Assembly: GCA_022571845.1 (NCBI GenBank)
Contig: JACZXB010000004.1
Span: forward strand, 1 to 64,000
Source: Candidatus Zixiibacteriota bacterium
Lineage (GTDB): Bacteria > Zixibacteria > MSB-5A5 > GN15 > FEB-12
DNA length: 64,000 nt
Reading direction: 5' to 3'
In this document: positions 8,961 through 18,310 of the stretch, piece after piece
Numbering within the stretch: the stretch's first letter is position 1
Layout: each line of letters begins with the position of its first letter
Notes under the pieces: model-generated
The model's database searches: none
Told to the model about the DNA's origin: nothing
What the model saw: the letters and a program-made list of their open reading frames with translations, nothing else
Made by a program: the position numbers and the translations under genes

Positions 8961-11339
8961 ATGAAAAACAGACTGAACAGATTTTGTAACTATGTGCAAT
9001 TTAGGCGATTAGCCGCTCAAATAGCTGCCCTGCTTATTATGGCAGGTTTGGCAGCCAGTTCAAATGCTACTGAACCGGCCAGACCAATCCGGCTGGGCTA
9101 TTTCGAGGGGGGGCAATATATAATCCACAACCGGCTCAGAGATGAATACCTGCAGCAGCTGGAGGCAGTCCTGCCCGAAGATATTAAAGTTGTTTTTGCT
9201 CCCGAAGGCTACCGCAGCGCCGAATGGAACCGGGATAATTCCAAGCGGATGGCTAAAGAACTTAGCGAGCTGGCTACTATCGATATTATCATTGCCGTCG
9301 GTCCCTGGGTGGTCAATGATTTGATTGAGGCCGGCTGCAAAAAACCGATTGTAGCCATGCATCAGTTTGCTCCGGACTCTGAAGGTCTGCTGGATGGTTC
9401 AGGCAAACCTGTAGTAGAAAATCTGACAGTCCATCTAATCCCTGACAAAATAGAAAATGATCTGGCCGTTCTTAATCTATTCAGACCGATTAAGAAACTT
9501 GGTTTCCTGCATTTTCCATCGGGAGATGAATCGGCAGCTGTACTGGCGCGGGTTGAAGCAATTGGAAAGAAATATGGTTTCGAAGTTGTCACGGCCGAGG
9601 GCTACGACAATAAAGGCACTTTTGCATATTTCAAAGCGTATAAGAATTTAGACAGATCTGTTGACGCCATATATCTGGCCCCCTTGTGGGGGCTGGATGT
9701 TACCATGGTCAATCAATTCTTTCTATCGCTGAAAAACGACCGCATTCCGGCTATTGTCAGCGAGGGACGATCGCTGGTAGAGCGCGGCGCGCTGGCTACA
9801 AACTCTGCCTACAACGTTTTTTCCGAAGCTCGCTTTAACGCTTACAAAACTTTTAAGATAATCACCGGCACCAAGCCAGCCGAACTGGCTTTTGAGTTCG
9901 TTGGCGGCAACTCGGTGGCAGTTAATGAAAAGACAGCAAAAATCTGCCGGGTCCCTTTGTCGCGCAGAATCTATAATGAAGCCGATGTTATCCTTGCCGG
10001 AGCTTCCGAAGACGCACCGCTGCTGACAGTAGATGATGCCATACTTCGAGCAATTTCTCTTAATCCCGGCTTTTTGGCAATGTATGACGCACTTGAAGCA
10101 GCGGGACACGCCGCGGGTCAGGCCTACGCCGCATACCTGCCGCAGCTTAGTCTCAGCGCCAGGCTCGGCTACCGCGACGACAACACCGTCAATAACTCCC
10201 GCGATGAATTTGAGCAGGAATATTTCGCAACCAGCCTTGATTTGCATCAGAAACTTTTTTCGCTTGGGACAATTCGTTCAATCAAGGTAGCCTTGAAAGA
10301 AAAAGAACTGGCGCAGGTTAATCTGGAAAGTGCCAGGATAGAACTGGAGCGGGCAGTAGAGCGGATGTTTTTAAATTATGTCAGAGCAGAAAAGTTAGTC
10401 GATATATTTTCACGTATCAGACAGTTAGTTGACCGTAATATTGAGGTCAGCGGTACCCGCCAGATCATAGAAGATGCCGACGAGTACGAGCTCTGGCGCT
10501 GGCAGCAGGAACGTTACAAAATAAGTCAAAAGATTATTGAGTCTAAGGCTAATCTTGAAATCGCCCGGATACTTTTGAATACCGTCCTCAATTACCCCAA
10601 TGAAACTGAATATATTATCTATTCTGAAGCGTTTTCCGAAGAAGCAACTTCGTTGTTTTATGACCGCGTCTACGCTAAGCTGACACAGCCCGGGCAGGCT
10701 TCGAGAATTGCGCAGCTGATGGTAAATTTTGCACTGGACCATAACAGCGGAATCCGGCAATCGGAGCAGAAGCTTGCTATAATAAACGGACTCCGCTCAC
10801 AAAATAAGTCGCGTTATTTGCCATCGCTTGAGTTCCGGGCAAGTTACAGATATGCTGATGAATTAAGAGACACGCCGCCATCGTTCAAAGAAGAAAAAAG
10901 CAGCTGGACTCTGGGGACTGTTTTGAAATTCCCTCTTTTTTTGGGAACAGACAGAATCAAAGAGGGACGGAAGCTGAACGCAAATTTCAGCAGGCTTGAA
11001 TTTGAAACTGATAACCAGCGACTAAAAGTAACCGGCCAAATATTTTCGAAATTTCAAAAAATGACAGCCAGCCTTGATATGCTGCCGTCGGTCTACCGCC
11101 GGCTCGATCTGGCACGGCTTAACCTTGAAACGGTTATAGAGCGTTATGATGCAGGTAAACTGAATATCATTAATCTTCTTGATGCTCAGGACGAGCTGAC
11201 TGACGCTGAGCTTAACGAAATTATGGTTAGAATAAGCTTCTATGAGACTATGTCGGATTTAAGCGGACTTCTCGGTTTCTCGGCCAGCAAAACCGGCACA
11301 GAATTTACAAACAGGATAGAGCAATTCTTTAATCAATAA
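8961..11339 (+). CDS. Periplasmic substrate-binding domain fused to TolC-like outer membrane protein
   Basis: This 792-residue exported protein has two normally separate parts. After a signal peptide (~13-38), residues ~40-345 look like an ABC-type substrate-binding protein of the ABC_sub_bind/YtfQ-like class: alternating alpha/beta, DIIIAVGPWVVNDLIEAG, KKLGFLHFPSGDE, VDAIYLAPLWG. Residues ~355-785 are a TolC/OEP outer-membrane efflux domain: LTVDDAILRAISLNPGFLAMYDAL at its start, AYLPQLSLSARLGY, long coiled-coil helices, and ERYDAGKLNIINLLDAQDELTDAE near the end. The reading frame is continuous and the junction (near ADVILAGAS) lies inside it. It probably acts in the outer membrane or periplasm. 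No inner-membrane pump or adaptor gene is adjacent. Confidence 0.85.
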   Translation: MKNRLNRFCNYVQFRRLAAQIAALLIMAGLAASSNATEPARPIRLGYFEGGQYIIHNRLRDEYLQQLEAVLPEDIKVVFAPEGYRSAEWNRDNSKRMAKELSELATIDIIIAVGPWVVNDLIEAGCKKPIVAMHQFAPDSEGLLDGSGKPVVENLTVHLIPDKIENDLAVLNLFRPIKKLGFLHFPSGDESAAVLARVEAIGKKYGFEVVTAEGYDNKGTFAYFKAYKNLDRSVDAIYLAPLWGLDVTMVNQFFLSLKNDRIPAIVSEGRSLVERGALATNSAYNVFSEARFNAYKTFKIITGTKPAELAFEFVGGNSVAVNEKTAKICRVPLSRRIYNEADVILAGASEDAPLLTVDDAILRAISLNPGFLAMYDALEAAGHAAGQAYAAYLPQLSLSARLGYRDDNTVNNSRDEFEQEYFATSLDLHQKLFSLGTIRSIKVALKEKELAQVNLESARIELERAVERMFLNYVRAEKLVDIFSRIRQLVDRNIEVSGTRQIIEDADEYELWRWQQERYKISQKIIESKANLEIARILLNTVLNYPNETEYIIYSEAFSEEATSLFYDRVYAKLTQPGQASRIAQLMVNFALDHNSGIRQSEQKLAIINGLRSQNKSRYLPSLEFRASYRYADELRDTPPSFKEEKSSWTLGTVLKFPLFLGTDRIKEGRKLNANFSRLEFETDNQRLKVTGQIFSKFQKMTASLDMLPSVYRRLDLARLNLETVIERYDAGKLNIINLLDAQDELTDAELNEIMVRISFYETMSDLSGLLGFSASKTGTEFTNRIEQFFNQ

Positions 11340-11376
11340 AGAGAACTCAGTTGGTAATCGGTACGTTTCAAAATAT

Positions 11377-12687
11377 ATGATGACGGACCAAACGGAAATT
11401 CATCGGGTAGTAATTATAGGTGGCGGCTTTGGCGGTCTTAATGCTGCTAAAGCCTTGAGAAATGCTCCGGTTAAGATAACGCTCATAGATAAACGCAATC
11501 TTCATTTGTTTCAGCCTCTTCTGTATCAAGTTGCCACGGGCGGGCTGTCACCCGCTGACATTGCCTCACCAATTAGAGCGATTCTTCGCAAGAACAAGAA
11601 CACTCGTACTATTATGGCTGAGGTCAAAGATATTGATATTGAATCACAGCAAGTATTCATGGATGATGACCGGGTTGCTGACTATGACAGCCTGATAGTC
11701 GCGGCCGGTTCACGGCACCACTATTTTGGCCATGACGACTGGAGCAGATATGCTCCCGGTTTGAAAACTATTGAAGAAGCTCTGGAGATCAGGCGGCGTA
11801 TTTTGTCAGCCTTTGAAAAGGCAGAATTGACCGAAGATGATACTACCCGCAGACAGCTTCTGACATTCGTCATAGTAGGCGGCGGACCAACCGGGGTTGA
11901 ACTGGCCGGTACCGTCGGCGAAATCACCCGCTACACCATCGGCCGCGAGTACAGTTCTTTTGACCTCAAGACAGCCAGAATAATTCTGGTAGAAGGACAG
12001 ACCAGAATTTTGCCTGCCTTTGATCAAAAACTTTCTGCAAAAGCAACTAAGTCTCTTGAGGAACTCGGTGTTGAAGTATTATCAGGTTCAATGGTTACTT
12101 CAATCGACCGAAATTCAATAACTCTTGTTATAAACGACGGAATAGAAACAATCAAAACAGATACGGTTCTGTGGGCGGCAGGCGTCAAGGCTTCATCATT
12201 AGGCAGAATTATTGCAAAGAATAATTTGAGCTGGCTCGATAGCAGCGAGAGAGTAATTGTAGACAGCAGAATGTCTCTGCCTGGTCATGATAATGTTTTT
12301 GTAATTGGCGATTTAGCCAACTACAGCCACCAAACAGGCGAACCTCTGCCCGGTCTGGCTCCAGTAGCCATTCAACAGGGGAAATATGTGGCGAAACTGA
12401 TAAAAGCTAAGCTAACGAACAAAACCGTCCGGCCGTTCAGATATGTTGATAAGGGAAATTTAGCCACCATCGGCCGCTCCCGAGCGGTTGGTCAAATAGG
12501 CAATCTAAAAGTCAGCGGGCTTTTCGCCTGGCTGGTCTGGTTGTTTGTTCATTTGATGTATCTGGTTGGTTTTGAAAACAGACTTTTGGTTTTCATTCAA
12601 TGGGCCTGGAATTATTTCACCTGGAACCGCAGCGCCCGGATTATTACCAATGTCACTACTATACCTGACGAAAAACCAAAAATTTAG
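11377..12687 (+). CDS. ndh: Type II NADH:quinone oxidoreductase
   Basis: A 436-residue flavoprotein. The FAD dinucleotide fold VVIIGGGFGGLNAAK is at the N-terminus. HLFQPLLYQVATGGLSP is a typical NDH-2 signature. The NADH-binding fold FVIVGGGPTGVELAG lies at ~165-180, followed by WAAGVKAS, VFVIGDLA and APVAIQQGKYVA. The C-terminal hydrophobic helix (~385-415) would anchor it to the inner membrane. It would pass electrons from NADH to quinone without pumping protons. It is convergent with the next gene, with a gap of only 10 nt. The start has no strong RBS, and the second ATG (11380) is equally possible. Confidence 0.93.
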   Translation: MMTDQTEIHRVVIIGGGFGGLNAAKALRNAPVKITLIDKRNLHLFQPLLYQVATGGLSPADIASPIRAILRKNKNTRTIMAEVKDIDIESQQVFMDDDRVADYDSLIVAAGSRHHYFGHDDWSRYAPGLKTIEEALEIRRRILSAFEKAELTEDDTTRRQLLTFVIVGGGPTGVELAGTVGEITRYTIGREYSSFDLKTARIILVEGQTRILPAFDQKLSAKATKSLEELGVEVLSGSMVTSIDRNSITLVINDGIETIKTDTVLWAAGVKASSLGRIIAKNNLSWLDSSERVIVDSRMSLPGHDNVFVIGDLANYSHQTGEPLPGLAPVAIQQGKYVAKLIKAKLTNKTVRPFRYVDKGNLATIGRSRAVGQIGNLKVSGLFAWLVWLFVHLMYLVGFENRLLVFIQWAWNYFTWNRSARIITNVTTIPDEKPKI

Positions 12688-12697
12688 CTGGCAGCTT

Positions 12698-13423
12698 TCA
12701 GCTAAATAAAAACCCATAAAGTTTTATTATCAGTACTAACGATATCAGGGATGTTGTGGTCCACCTCATAAGTTTGAAGATTGGTTTATCATTAAAAGTC
12801 GGGATAGTATTTTCTTTAGCTAAATGTCTTAAAACTCGATAATAGACGAAAATAGAAGCAGCTATCAAAACTATCGTAATTGCTTCTGTGATTTCAATAC
12901 CGAATTCAAACCGGAGTACCGAGCAGGCCAGCAGCACAGATATGGCGGCAAAGGCATATTTGCCGGTGAGACTGGGCGGCACCAGAATTTTTTGTCCTCT
13001 GAGTAAAATCCCAGCAACTATTAATATTAAAAGGTCCCGTCCGAGAATTATGACTGCCAGCAAAATTGGGAAATCCCGATAAATTATGAGAAGAATTACC
13101 AGAGCTCCTGCAAAAACTTTGTCAGCAAAAGGGTCGAGAATCATCCCCAGCCGGCTTTCTTCGTTGCGCAGTCTGGCAATGAAGCCGTCAAGCCCATCTG
13201 AAAGAGCGGCCAGTAACACGATGGAAAATGCTATCAGTGCCGGTTCCCTGCCTGGCTCAGACAGAAAATACCATAATAGAGGAATAACCATAATGCGAAA
13301 GAGACTCATTAAGTTGGAAGCCTTTAATAATTCCCTTAGCTGCACGATTCTGCTCTGACTATTCCGACTATAATGACAATGCTCATATTTTAATCTAAGC
13401 CCTGTTGATGCTATTCTCAACAA
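12698..13423 (-). CDS. CDP-alcohol phosphatidyltransferase (PgsA-like)
   Basis: An integral membrane enzyme that transfers a phosphatidyl group from CDP-diacylglycerol to an alcohol, most like phosphatidylglycerophosphate synthase. The signature is complete: D76-x2-D79-G80-x2-A83-R84-x8-G93-x3-D97-x3-D101. About six membrane segments are predicted. The 241-residue call has ~30 extra N-terminal residues compared with PgsA proteins, which usually start just before the NLxxxxRI segment (here NLMSLFRIM). An in-frame GTG at 13345 is a plausible true start. Confidence 0.88.
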   Translation of the reverse strand: MLRIASTGLRLKYEHCHYSRNSQSRIVQLRELLKASNLMSLFRIMVIPLLWYFLSEPGREPALIAFSIVLLAALSDGLDGFIARLRNEESRLGMILDPFADKVFAGALVILLIIYRDFPILLAVIILGRDLLILIVAGILLRGQKILVPPSLTGKYAFAAISVLLACSVLRFEFGIEITEAITIVLIAASIFVYYRVLRHLAKENTIPTFNDKPIFKLMRWTTTSLISLVLIIKLYGFLFS

Positions 13424-13561
13424 TGATGTTTCTGCTTAGTTTTCTATTCGGGAGGCAGTAGAATCTATCTTAATTCTTCAGTGCTAACATCTTGCCCGAA
13501 GTGAAACTTAGTCATATATTCGGCATACATATACTCAACAGACTTTTGTTCGGGAGAAGTT

Positions 13562-16198
13562 ATGAATTCGACGATACAGCGTTATGGTATGATTCTTGGG
13601 ACAGTATTCGCGATTTTAGCGGTTTTGGCAATAGGCTTTTCACCGGTATTGGCCGCCGATACAATCCGGCTCAAAAAAGAGGTTGTCCCTACATTTCAAA
13701 CAATTGATTTGAAAATTGATGCCAGGGAGGCCGATTATTCGGGCACGGTTTCAATTGATCTCGAAGTATTAAATTCAACCAACGAATTTATTTTTCATGC
13801 TGAAGATATCGAACTAAACAAGGTGCTGCTTACTAGTGGTGAAAAGGAAATGGACTACACTATTAATAAGGGAGAAAAAGGCCGCGTTACACTTACTACC
13901 AGTGACACAATGAAGAAAGGCAGCTACAAACTTGAGATAGACTTCACCACCTCTTTTAACACTCAAGCCGTAGGCCTTTATAGAACCGAAGTGGACGGTG
14001 AGAGTTATCTCTTTACACAGTTTCAAGAAAGCGATGCCCGCAAAGCTTTTCCCTGTTTTGACGAACCAGCCTTCAAGTTCCCCTATCAAATGACCTTGAG
14101 AATTCCTGAGGAGCACATAGCAATTGCTAATACACCGGTAGCAAAAGAAACCTCAGCAGATGGCTGGAAAATATATGAGTTCGAAAAGACCAAACCGCTG
14201 CCGTCGTACTTGCTGGCAATCGCCGTCGGACCGCTTGAGACTGTCGAAGTTCCTGATATGCCGATTCCTACTCGCATCGTAACGGTCAAAGGCAAAACTC
14301 ACTTGGCTTCTCAGGCGATAAAATCCACACCGCCTATATTAAAAGAACTGGTTGCATTTTTTGGCAGACCCTACCCCTACAAGAAACTTGATTTGATAGC
14401 CGTGCCGGAGTTCTGGCCGACGGCAATGGAAAATGCCGGCGCCATTACATTCCGGGAAAGTCTCTTGCTGTTTGACAAGACTCCTACTACCAGCCAGTTG
14501 AGACGTCAGGCAAGTGTTACCGCCCATGAACTGGCCCATATGTGGTTTGGCAATCTGGTGACCATGGCATGGTGGGATGATTTATGGTTGAACGAATCTT
14601 TTGCCACCTGGATGGGCACAAAAGTTTCTCACAAAGTTTTCCCTGACTATGGTTTGGGAATTAGATCGATTCGCCGGGGATTGGGAGTAATGACAAGCGA
14701 TGCCCGACCTACTGCCATTGCCATCCGTCCTCCCGGAAGTGAAACAGCTGATTTGCTGAGAAATATCGGGGCGATCTACTCCAAAGGTCAGGCTGTGCTA
14801 TCGATGATTGAGAACTGGGTCGGTGAAGAAAAATTTCGACAGGGTGTAATTAATTATATCAATGATAATGCCTGGGGAAATGCTACGGCATCGGATCTGT
14901 GGGGTTCTCTAACTAAATCGTCCGGCAAAAATGTCGACAGCGTCCTGATGACTTTCATTGTGCAGCCCGGTGTGCCTCTTATTACCATCACAGCCGGAAA
15001 AAATAATGAAATAATTCTCACGCAGAGCCGCTTCTCCAATTATGAAGTTGAAGTTGTCGAACAAATCTGGCAGATACCGGTAACATTAAAATATTTTGAT
15101 GGCCAGTCGGTTAAGCAAAAATCACTTCTTCTGACAGAAAGAGATCAAATAGTTTCACTAGATACCAAGACCGCTCCAAAATGGATATTCCCCAATGCCA
15201 GCGCCACCGGCTACTACCGCTGGCAGGTATCCGAAGAGATGCTGGTCAATCTGATGGATAACGCCAGAGAATATCTAAACCCCAGCGAACGTATCGGCCT
15301 GTTAAGCAATCTTTCGGCGCTGCTTGATGCCGGTGAAATCGAAGGCAGCGACTTTCTGGAAGCATTAAGTATGTTTGCCGAAGACGAGGATCCGGCTGTT
15401 ATTGGAAGCTTAATTTCGAGCCTGAGCAAGGTCGAGCATGCTTTTACACCCGATGAACTCAAGAGTGATTTTGCAGTCTATGTCAATCACCTGCTTATGC
15501 CATCATTTGAGCGTTTGGGAATGGAAGCAAAGAATGGTGAAAAAGAAGAGGAATCGCTTCTGCGCCCTCGTCTTATTGGCTGGCTGGCGGATGAAGGAGA
15601 AAACGAAGAAGTTCGCAGCTATCTGAAAACCCTGGCCAGGAAGTACCTGGAAGAGCCGTCGTCAATAGACCCATCGCTGATTGGCGTCTCCCTTAGCAAT
15701 TACGCCAAAGAAGGTGACTCTGTTCTGTTCGAAGATTTCAAGAACCGCTTTCTGGCGGCCAAAATACCAGCCGTGCGTTCCCGTTTCTTAAGAGCCTTAG
15801 GACAATTTAGAGATTCGGCGCTCATTAATCAGGCGCTGGACTACACTCTGAACGGGGAGTTATATCCACAGGAGATGTTTTCAATTCCTTTTGCAGTCAG
15901 CAGTCACTCAGAACAAAAGGATCAGTTTATTTTTGAATGGTTCCTTGAAAACTATGACGTGCTAATCGCAAAACTTCCGGAGACTTTCACCACCAGAATG
16001 GTCTTTATTGCCGGAGGCTGCTCTCTGGATAAATTTAAGATGGGCCAAGAGTTTTTCACGGACGAAGATAGAGTTGCAGAAGGAACCCACCAGCAACTAG
16101 CCAGAGTAGAAGCCCAGGTGAACGACTGCGTCAATTTGCGTTCCCGTGAAGGTGAATCGGTAGCTGAATATTTAAAAAAGTTTGCGGCGACAAAATAA
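13562..16198 (+). CDS. M1 family zinc aminopeptidase, exported
   Basis: An 878-residue aminopeptidase N-type enzyme. An N-terminal hydrophobic segment (~10-32) is a signal peptide or anchor. The exopeptidase motif is TAMENAGAITF (usual form GAMEN, so Gly is replaced by Thr). The zinc site is HELAH at 322-326 followed by NESFATW carrying the third ligand Glu ~345. The C-terminal ~350 residues form an ERAP1-like helical domain. Cleavage of N-terminal residues from peptides in the periplasm is expected. The following gdhA is 45 nt downstream on the same strand, so nitrogen scavenging from peptides is a reasonable joint role. Confidence 0.93.
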   Translation: MNSTIQRYGMILGTVFAILAVLAIGFSPVLAADTIRLKKEVVPTFQTIDLKIDAREADYSGTVSIDLEVLNSTNEFIFHAEDIELNKVLLTSGEKEMDYTINKGEKGRVTLTTSDTMKKGSYKLEIDFTTSFNTQAVGLYRTEVDGESYLFTQFQESDARKAFPCFDEPAFKFPYQMTLRIPEEHIAIANTPVAKETSADGWKIYEFEKTKPLPSYLLAIAVGPLETVEVPDMPIPTRIVTVKGKTHLASQAIKSTPPILKELVAFFGRPYPYKKLDLIAVPEFWPTAMENAGAITFRESLLLFDKTPTTSQLRRQASVTAHELAHMWFGNLVTMAWWDDLWLNESFATWMGTKVSHKVFPDYGLGIRSIRRGLGVMTSDARPTAIAIRPPGSETADLLRNIGAIYSKGQAVLSMIENWVGEEKFRQGVINYINDNAWGNATASDLWGSLTKSSGKNVDSVLMTFIVQPGVPLITITAGKNNEIILTQSRFSNYEVEVVEQIWQIPVTLKYFDGQSVKQKSLLLTERDQIVSLDTKTAPKWIFPNASATGYYRWQVSEEMLVNLMDNAREYLNPSERIGLLSNLSALLDAGEIEGSDFLEALSMFAEDEDPAVIGSLISSLSKVEHAFTPDELKSDFAVYVNHLLMPSFERLGMEAKNGEKEEESLLRPRLIGWLADEGENEEVRSYLKTLARKYLEEPSSIDPSLIGVSLSNYAKEGDSVLFEDFKNRFLAAKIPAVRSRFLRALGQFRDSALINQALDYTLNGELYPQEMFSIPFAVSSHSEQKDQFIFEWFLENYDVLIAKLPETFTTRMVFIAGGCSLDKFKMGQEFFTDEDRVAEGTHQQLARVEAQVNDCVNLRSREGESVAEYLKKFAATK

Positions 16199-16243
16199 AA
16201 ATTAAAAAGTACTTAACCAGTCTATTTCAAATGGGGAAATAAG

Positions 16244-17605
16244 ATGTTCGAATACGTTGCAGAGATACTGGAACTGGCCAAAGCCAAAAATCCGGGAGAG
16301 ACAGAGTTTCTTCAGACAGTACAGGAAATTGTCGAGTCACTTGCTCCGGTACTGGAAAAAGAACCGAAATACCGCCAGGCAAAAATCCTGGAGAGGATGA
16401 TTGAACCGGAAAGAATTATAACTTTCCGGGTTCCCTGGGTCGATGACAAAGGCGAGGTTCAGGTCAATCGCGGCTATAGAATTGAGATGAACGGAGCCCT
16501 GGGACCGTACAAAGGGGGACTTCGCTTTCACCCCAGCGTAAATTTGAGCATCTTAAAATTTCTGGCGTTCGAGCAGGTCTTAAAAAACAGCCTGACTACT
16601 CTGCCCATGGGCGGCGGCAAGGGCGGCTCTGATTTTAATCCCAAAGGGAAAAGTAATAACGAAGTCATGCACTTTTGCCAGAGTTTTATGAGCGAACTCT
16701 TTCGTCATATCGGTCCCAACACAGACGTCCCGGCCGGCGACATTGGGGTCGGCGCCAGAGAGATTGGTTTTCTTTTTGGACAATACAAAAAACTACGCAA
16801 TGAGTACAGCGGAGTGCTGACCGGCAAGGGCATCGGCTGGGGCGGCTCATTGCTGCGCACCGAAGCAACCGGCTATGGCTCGGTTTATTTTGCTTCCGAA
16901 ATGGTAGGACAAAATGGCGGATCTCTTTCAGGTAAAACCTGCCTGGTCTCCGGTTCAGGGAATGTTGCCCAGTATACGGTAGAGAAACTTATCGAAATAG
17001 GCGCCAAAGTTTTAACCATGTCGGATTCGAGCGGATTCATCTATGACCAGGCCGGATTTGATTCTGAAAAACTGTCGTTTATTAAAGAGCTAAAAAATGT
17101 CCGCCGCGGCAGAATAAACGAATACGCCGATAAATTTAAAGGCTCAGAGTTCAAAGCAGCAGACAGAAGCCTGGACCACAACCCGCTCTGGTCGATCAAG
17201 GCAAACTGCGCTTTTCCATCTGCTACTCAAAACGAAATCAGAGGCAAAGATGCCGATAACCTGATGTCAAACGGCATAGAACTTGTCTGCGAAGGTTCCA
17301 ATATGTCGACCGACTACGAAGGCGTGCAGAAATTTTTAAATAGTAGTATTTTGTACTCGCCCGGCAAAGCTTCCAACGCCGGCGGGGTGGCTGTATCGGG
17401 ACTGGAGATGTCGCAGAATTCTCTCAGAGTCGGCTGGACAAGAGAAGAAGTTGACAACCGCTTAAAGATTATTATGAAGAGTATTCACAAATCGTGTGTG
17501 GATGCTGCCGACAAATATGGAACTGCGGGCAACTATGTTCATGGCGCCAACATCGCCGGCTTTATCAAAGTCGCCGACGCTATGCTTGACCAGGGCGTGG
17601 TTTGA
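16244..17605 (+). CDS. gdhA: Glutamate dehydrogenase, probably NADP-dependent
   Basis: A 453-residue hexameric-type glutamate dehydrogenase that interconverts 2-oxoglutarate plus ammonia with glutamate. Signatures include GPYKGGLRFHPSVN, LPMGGGKGGSDFNP (catalytic Lys region), VPAGDIGVGAREIGF and the Rossmann turn SGSGNVAQYT. Length and motif spelling match the bacterial 450-residue GdhA type. ATG at 16244 is preceded by GGGGAAATAAG. It lies 45 nt after the M1 peptidase and may be co-transcribed. A GTGGTT/AACCAC hairpin overlaps the stop codon but has no T run. Confidence 0.95.
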   Translation: MFEYVAEILELAKAKNPGETEFLQTVQEIVESLAPVLEKEPKYRQAKILERMIEPERIITFRVPWVDDKGEVQVNRGYRIEMNGALGPYKGGLRFHPSVNLSILKFLAFEQVLKNSLTTLPMGGGKGGSDFNPKGKSNNEVMHFCQSFMSELFRHIGPNTDVPAGDIGVGAREIGFLFGQYKKLRNEYSGVLTGKGIGWGGSLLRTEATGYGSVYFASEMVGQNGGSLSGKTCLVSGSGNVAQYTVEKLIEIGAKVLTMSDSSGFIYDQAGFDSEKLSFIKELKNVRRGRINEYADKFKGSEFKAADRSLDHNPLWSIKANCAFPSATQNEIRGKDADNLMSNGIELVCEGSNMSTDYEGVQKFLNSSILYSPGKASNAGGVAVSGLEMSQNSLRVGWTREEVDNRLKIIMKSIHKSCVDAADKYGTAGNYVHGANIAGFIKVADAMLDQGVV

Positions 17606-17654
17606 TAACCACCACTTAGTTTGGCGAGGGATGACGATTGGTAGAATCGGGAGT

Positions 17655-17691
17655 AGATTGCCACGTCACCCTATTAAAATCGGGGCTCCTC
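17655..17691 (-). repeat. Palindromic repeat family A, outer left copy
   Basis: A degenerate copy in inverted orientation: AGATTGCCACGTCACC then CGGGGCTCCTC. It relates to the family consensus GTCATTGCGAGGAGCG...GACGCGGCAATCTC. Confidence 0.65.
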
Positions 17692-17714
17692 TTAATAAAA
17701 TTATGTAGAGGATA

Positions 17715-17754
17715 GTCATTGCGAACCCCGATTCCTTCGGGGTGCGGCAATCTC
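17715..17754 (+). repeat. Palindromic repeat family A, inner left copy
   Basis: It starts GTCATTGCGAACCCCG and ends GTGCGGCAATCTC, with a central CCCCGA/TCGGGG hairpin. It overlaps the likely GTG start of the GIY-YIG gene at 17742. Confidence 0.8.
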
Positions 17755-18053
17755 ATATTATATTTATACCTAAACGTAGTTTTGTTTACATAATGACAAA
17801 CAAGTCTAAAAAAGTGCTCTATACTGGAGTAACGAGTGATCTCGTCAGGCGAGTTTATGAGCATGTGCAGGGAATAGGAAGTGCTTTTACTTCAAAATAT
17901 AAGCTCACAAGGCTGGTTTATTATGAAGTTGCTGATGACATCCAGTATGCTATTGCAAGAGAAAAGCAGATAAAGGCAGGGTCAAGAGCCAAGAAAATCA
18001 AGCTAATTGATGAATTTAATCCTGAATGGAAAGATTTGGCTGGAAAGCTATAA
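17742..18053 (+). CDS. Small GIY-YIG nuclease nested between repeats
   Basis: A 103-residue single-domain GIY-YIG endonuclease of the UPF0213/YhbQ-like group. The first strand FVYIM and VLYTGVTSDLVRRVYEH correspond to the GIY and YIG strands and the catalytic Arg. It also has KLTRLVYYE, AIAREKQIKAGSRAKKIKLI (catalytic Glu region) and the NPEWKDL ending. The start is unusual: the only start codon keeping strand 1 is the GTG at 17742, inside the flanking palindromic repeat, so the first ~10 residues are repeat-encoded. ATG 17793 would delete that strand. It is flanked by inverted copies of repeat family A, and the same repeat lies elsewhere in the window without the gene. Confidence 0.85.
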   Translation: MRQSHIIFIPKRSFVYIMTNKSKKVLYTGVTSDLVRRVYEHVQGIGSAFTSKYKLTRLVYYEVADDIQYAIAREKQIKAGSRAKKIKLIDEFNPEWKDLAGKL

Positions 18054-18057
18054 AGAT

Positions 18058-18107
18058 GAGATTGCCACGTCGTCCCAACTAAAGTTGGGATTTCCTCGCA
18101 ATGACGG
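18058..18107 (-). repeat. Palindromic repeat family A, inner right copy
   Basis: It reads GAGATTGCCACGTCG...CCTCGCAATGAC, the inverse of the left copy, with its own hairpin CCCAACT/AGTTGGG in the centre. It begins 4 nt after the nuclease stop. Confidence 0.85.
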
Positions 18108-18181
18108 AGTTTTGTATTTCGCAATAATAATTGATTGTAACTTGTAATGACGAAATTTTTAGCAAAGAAATCTAAAAGATA

Positions 18182-18211
18182 GTCATTGCGAGGAGCGACG
18201 CGGCAATCTCA
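18182..18211 (+). repeat. Palindromic repeat family A, outer right copy
   Basis: The short form GTCATTGCGAGGAGCG plus ACGCGGCAATCTC. It closes the nested arrangement around the nuclease gene. Confidence 0.85.
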
Positions 18212-18266
18212 ACTTGTAGGCCAAAACTTTCCTGTTTGGTGTGGTCCTTGACGCTTAAAAGCAAGA

Positions 18267-18289
18267 GTCAGGAGTGCAAGACTCCTGAC
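18267..18289. repeat. Palindromic repeat family D (single copy)
   Basis: GTCAGGAGT and ACTCCTGAC form a 9-bp stem around a 5-nt loop, followed by CTACAAG. The same core is at 28662-28684. Confidence 0.7.
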
Positions 18290-18310
18290 CTACAAGAAAA
18301 ACAGATAAGC

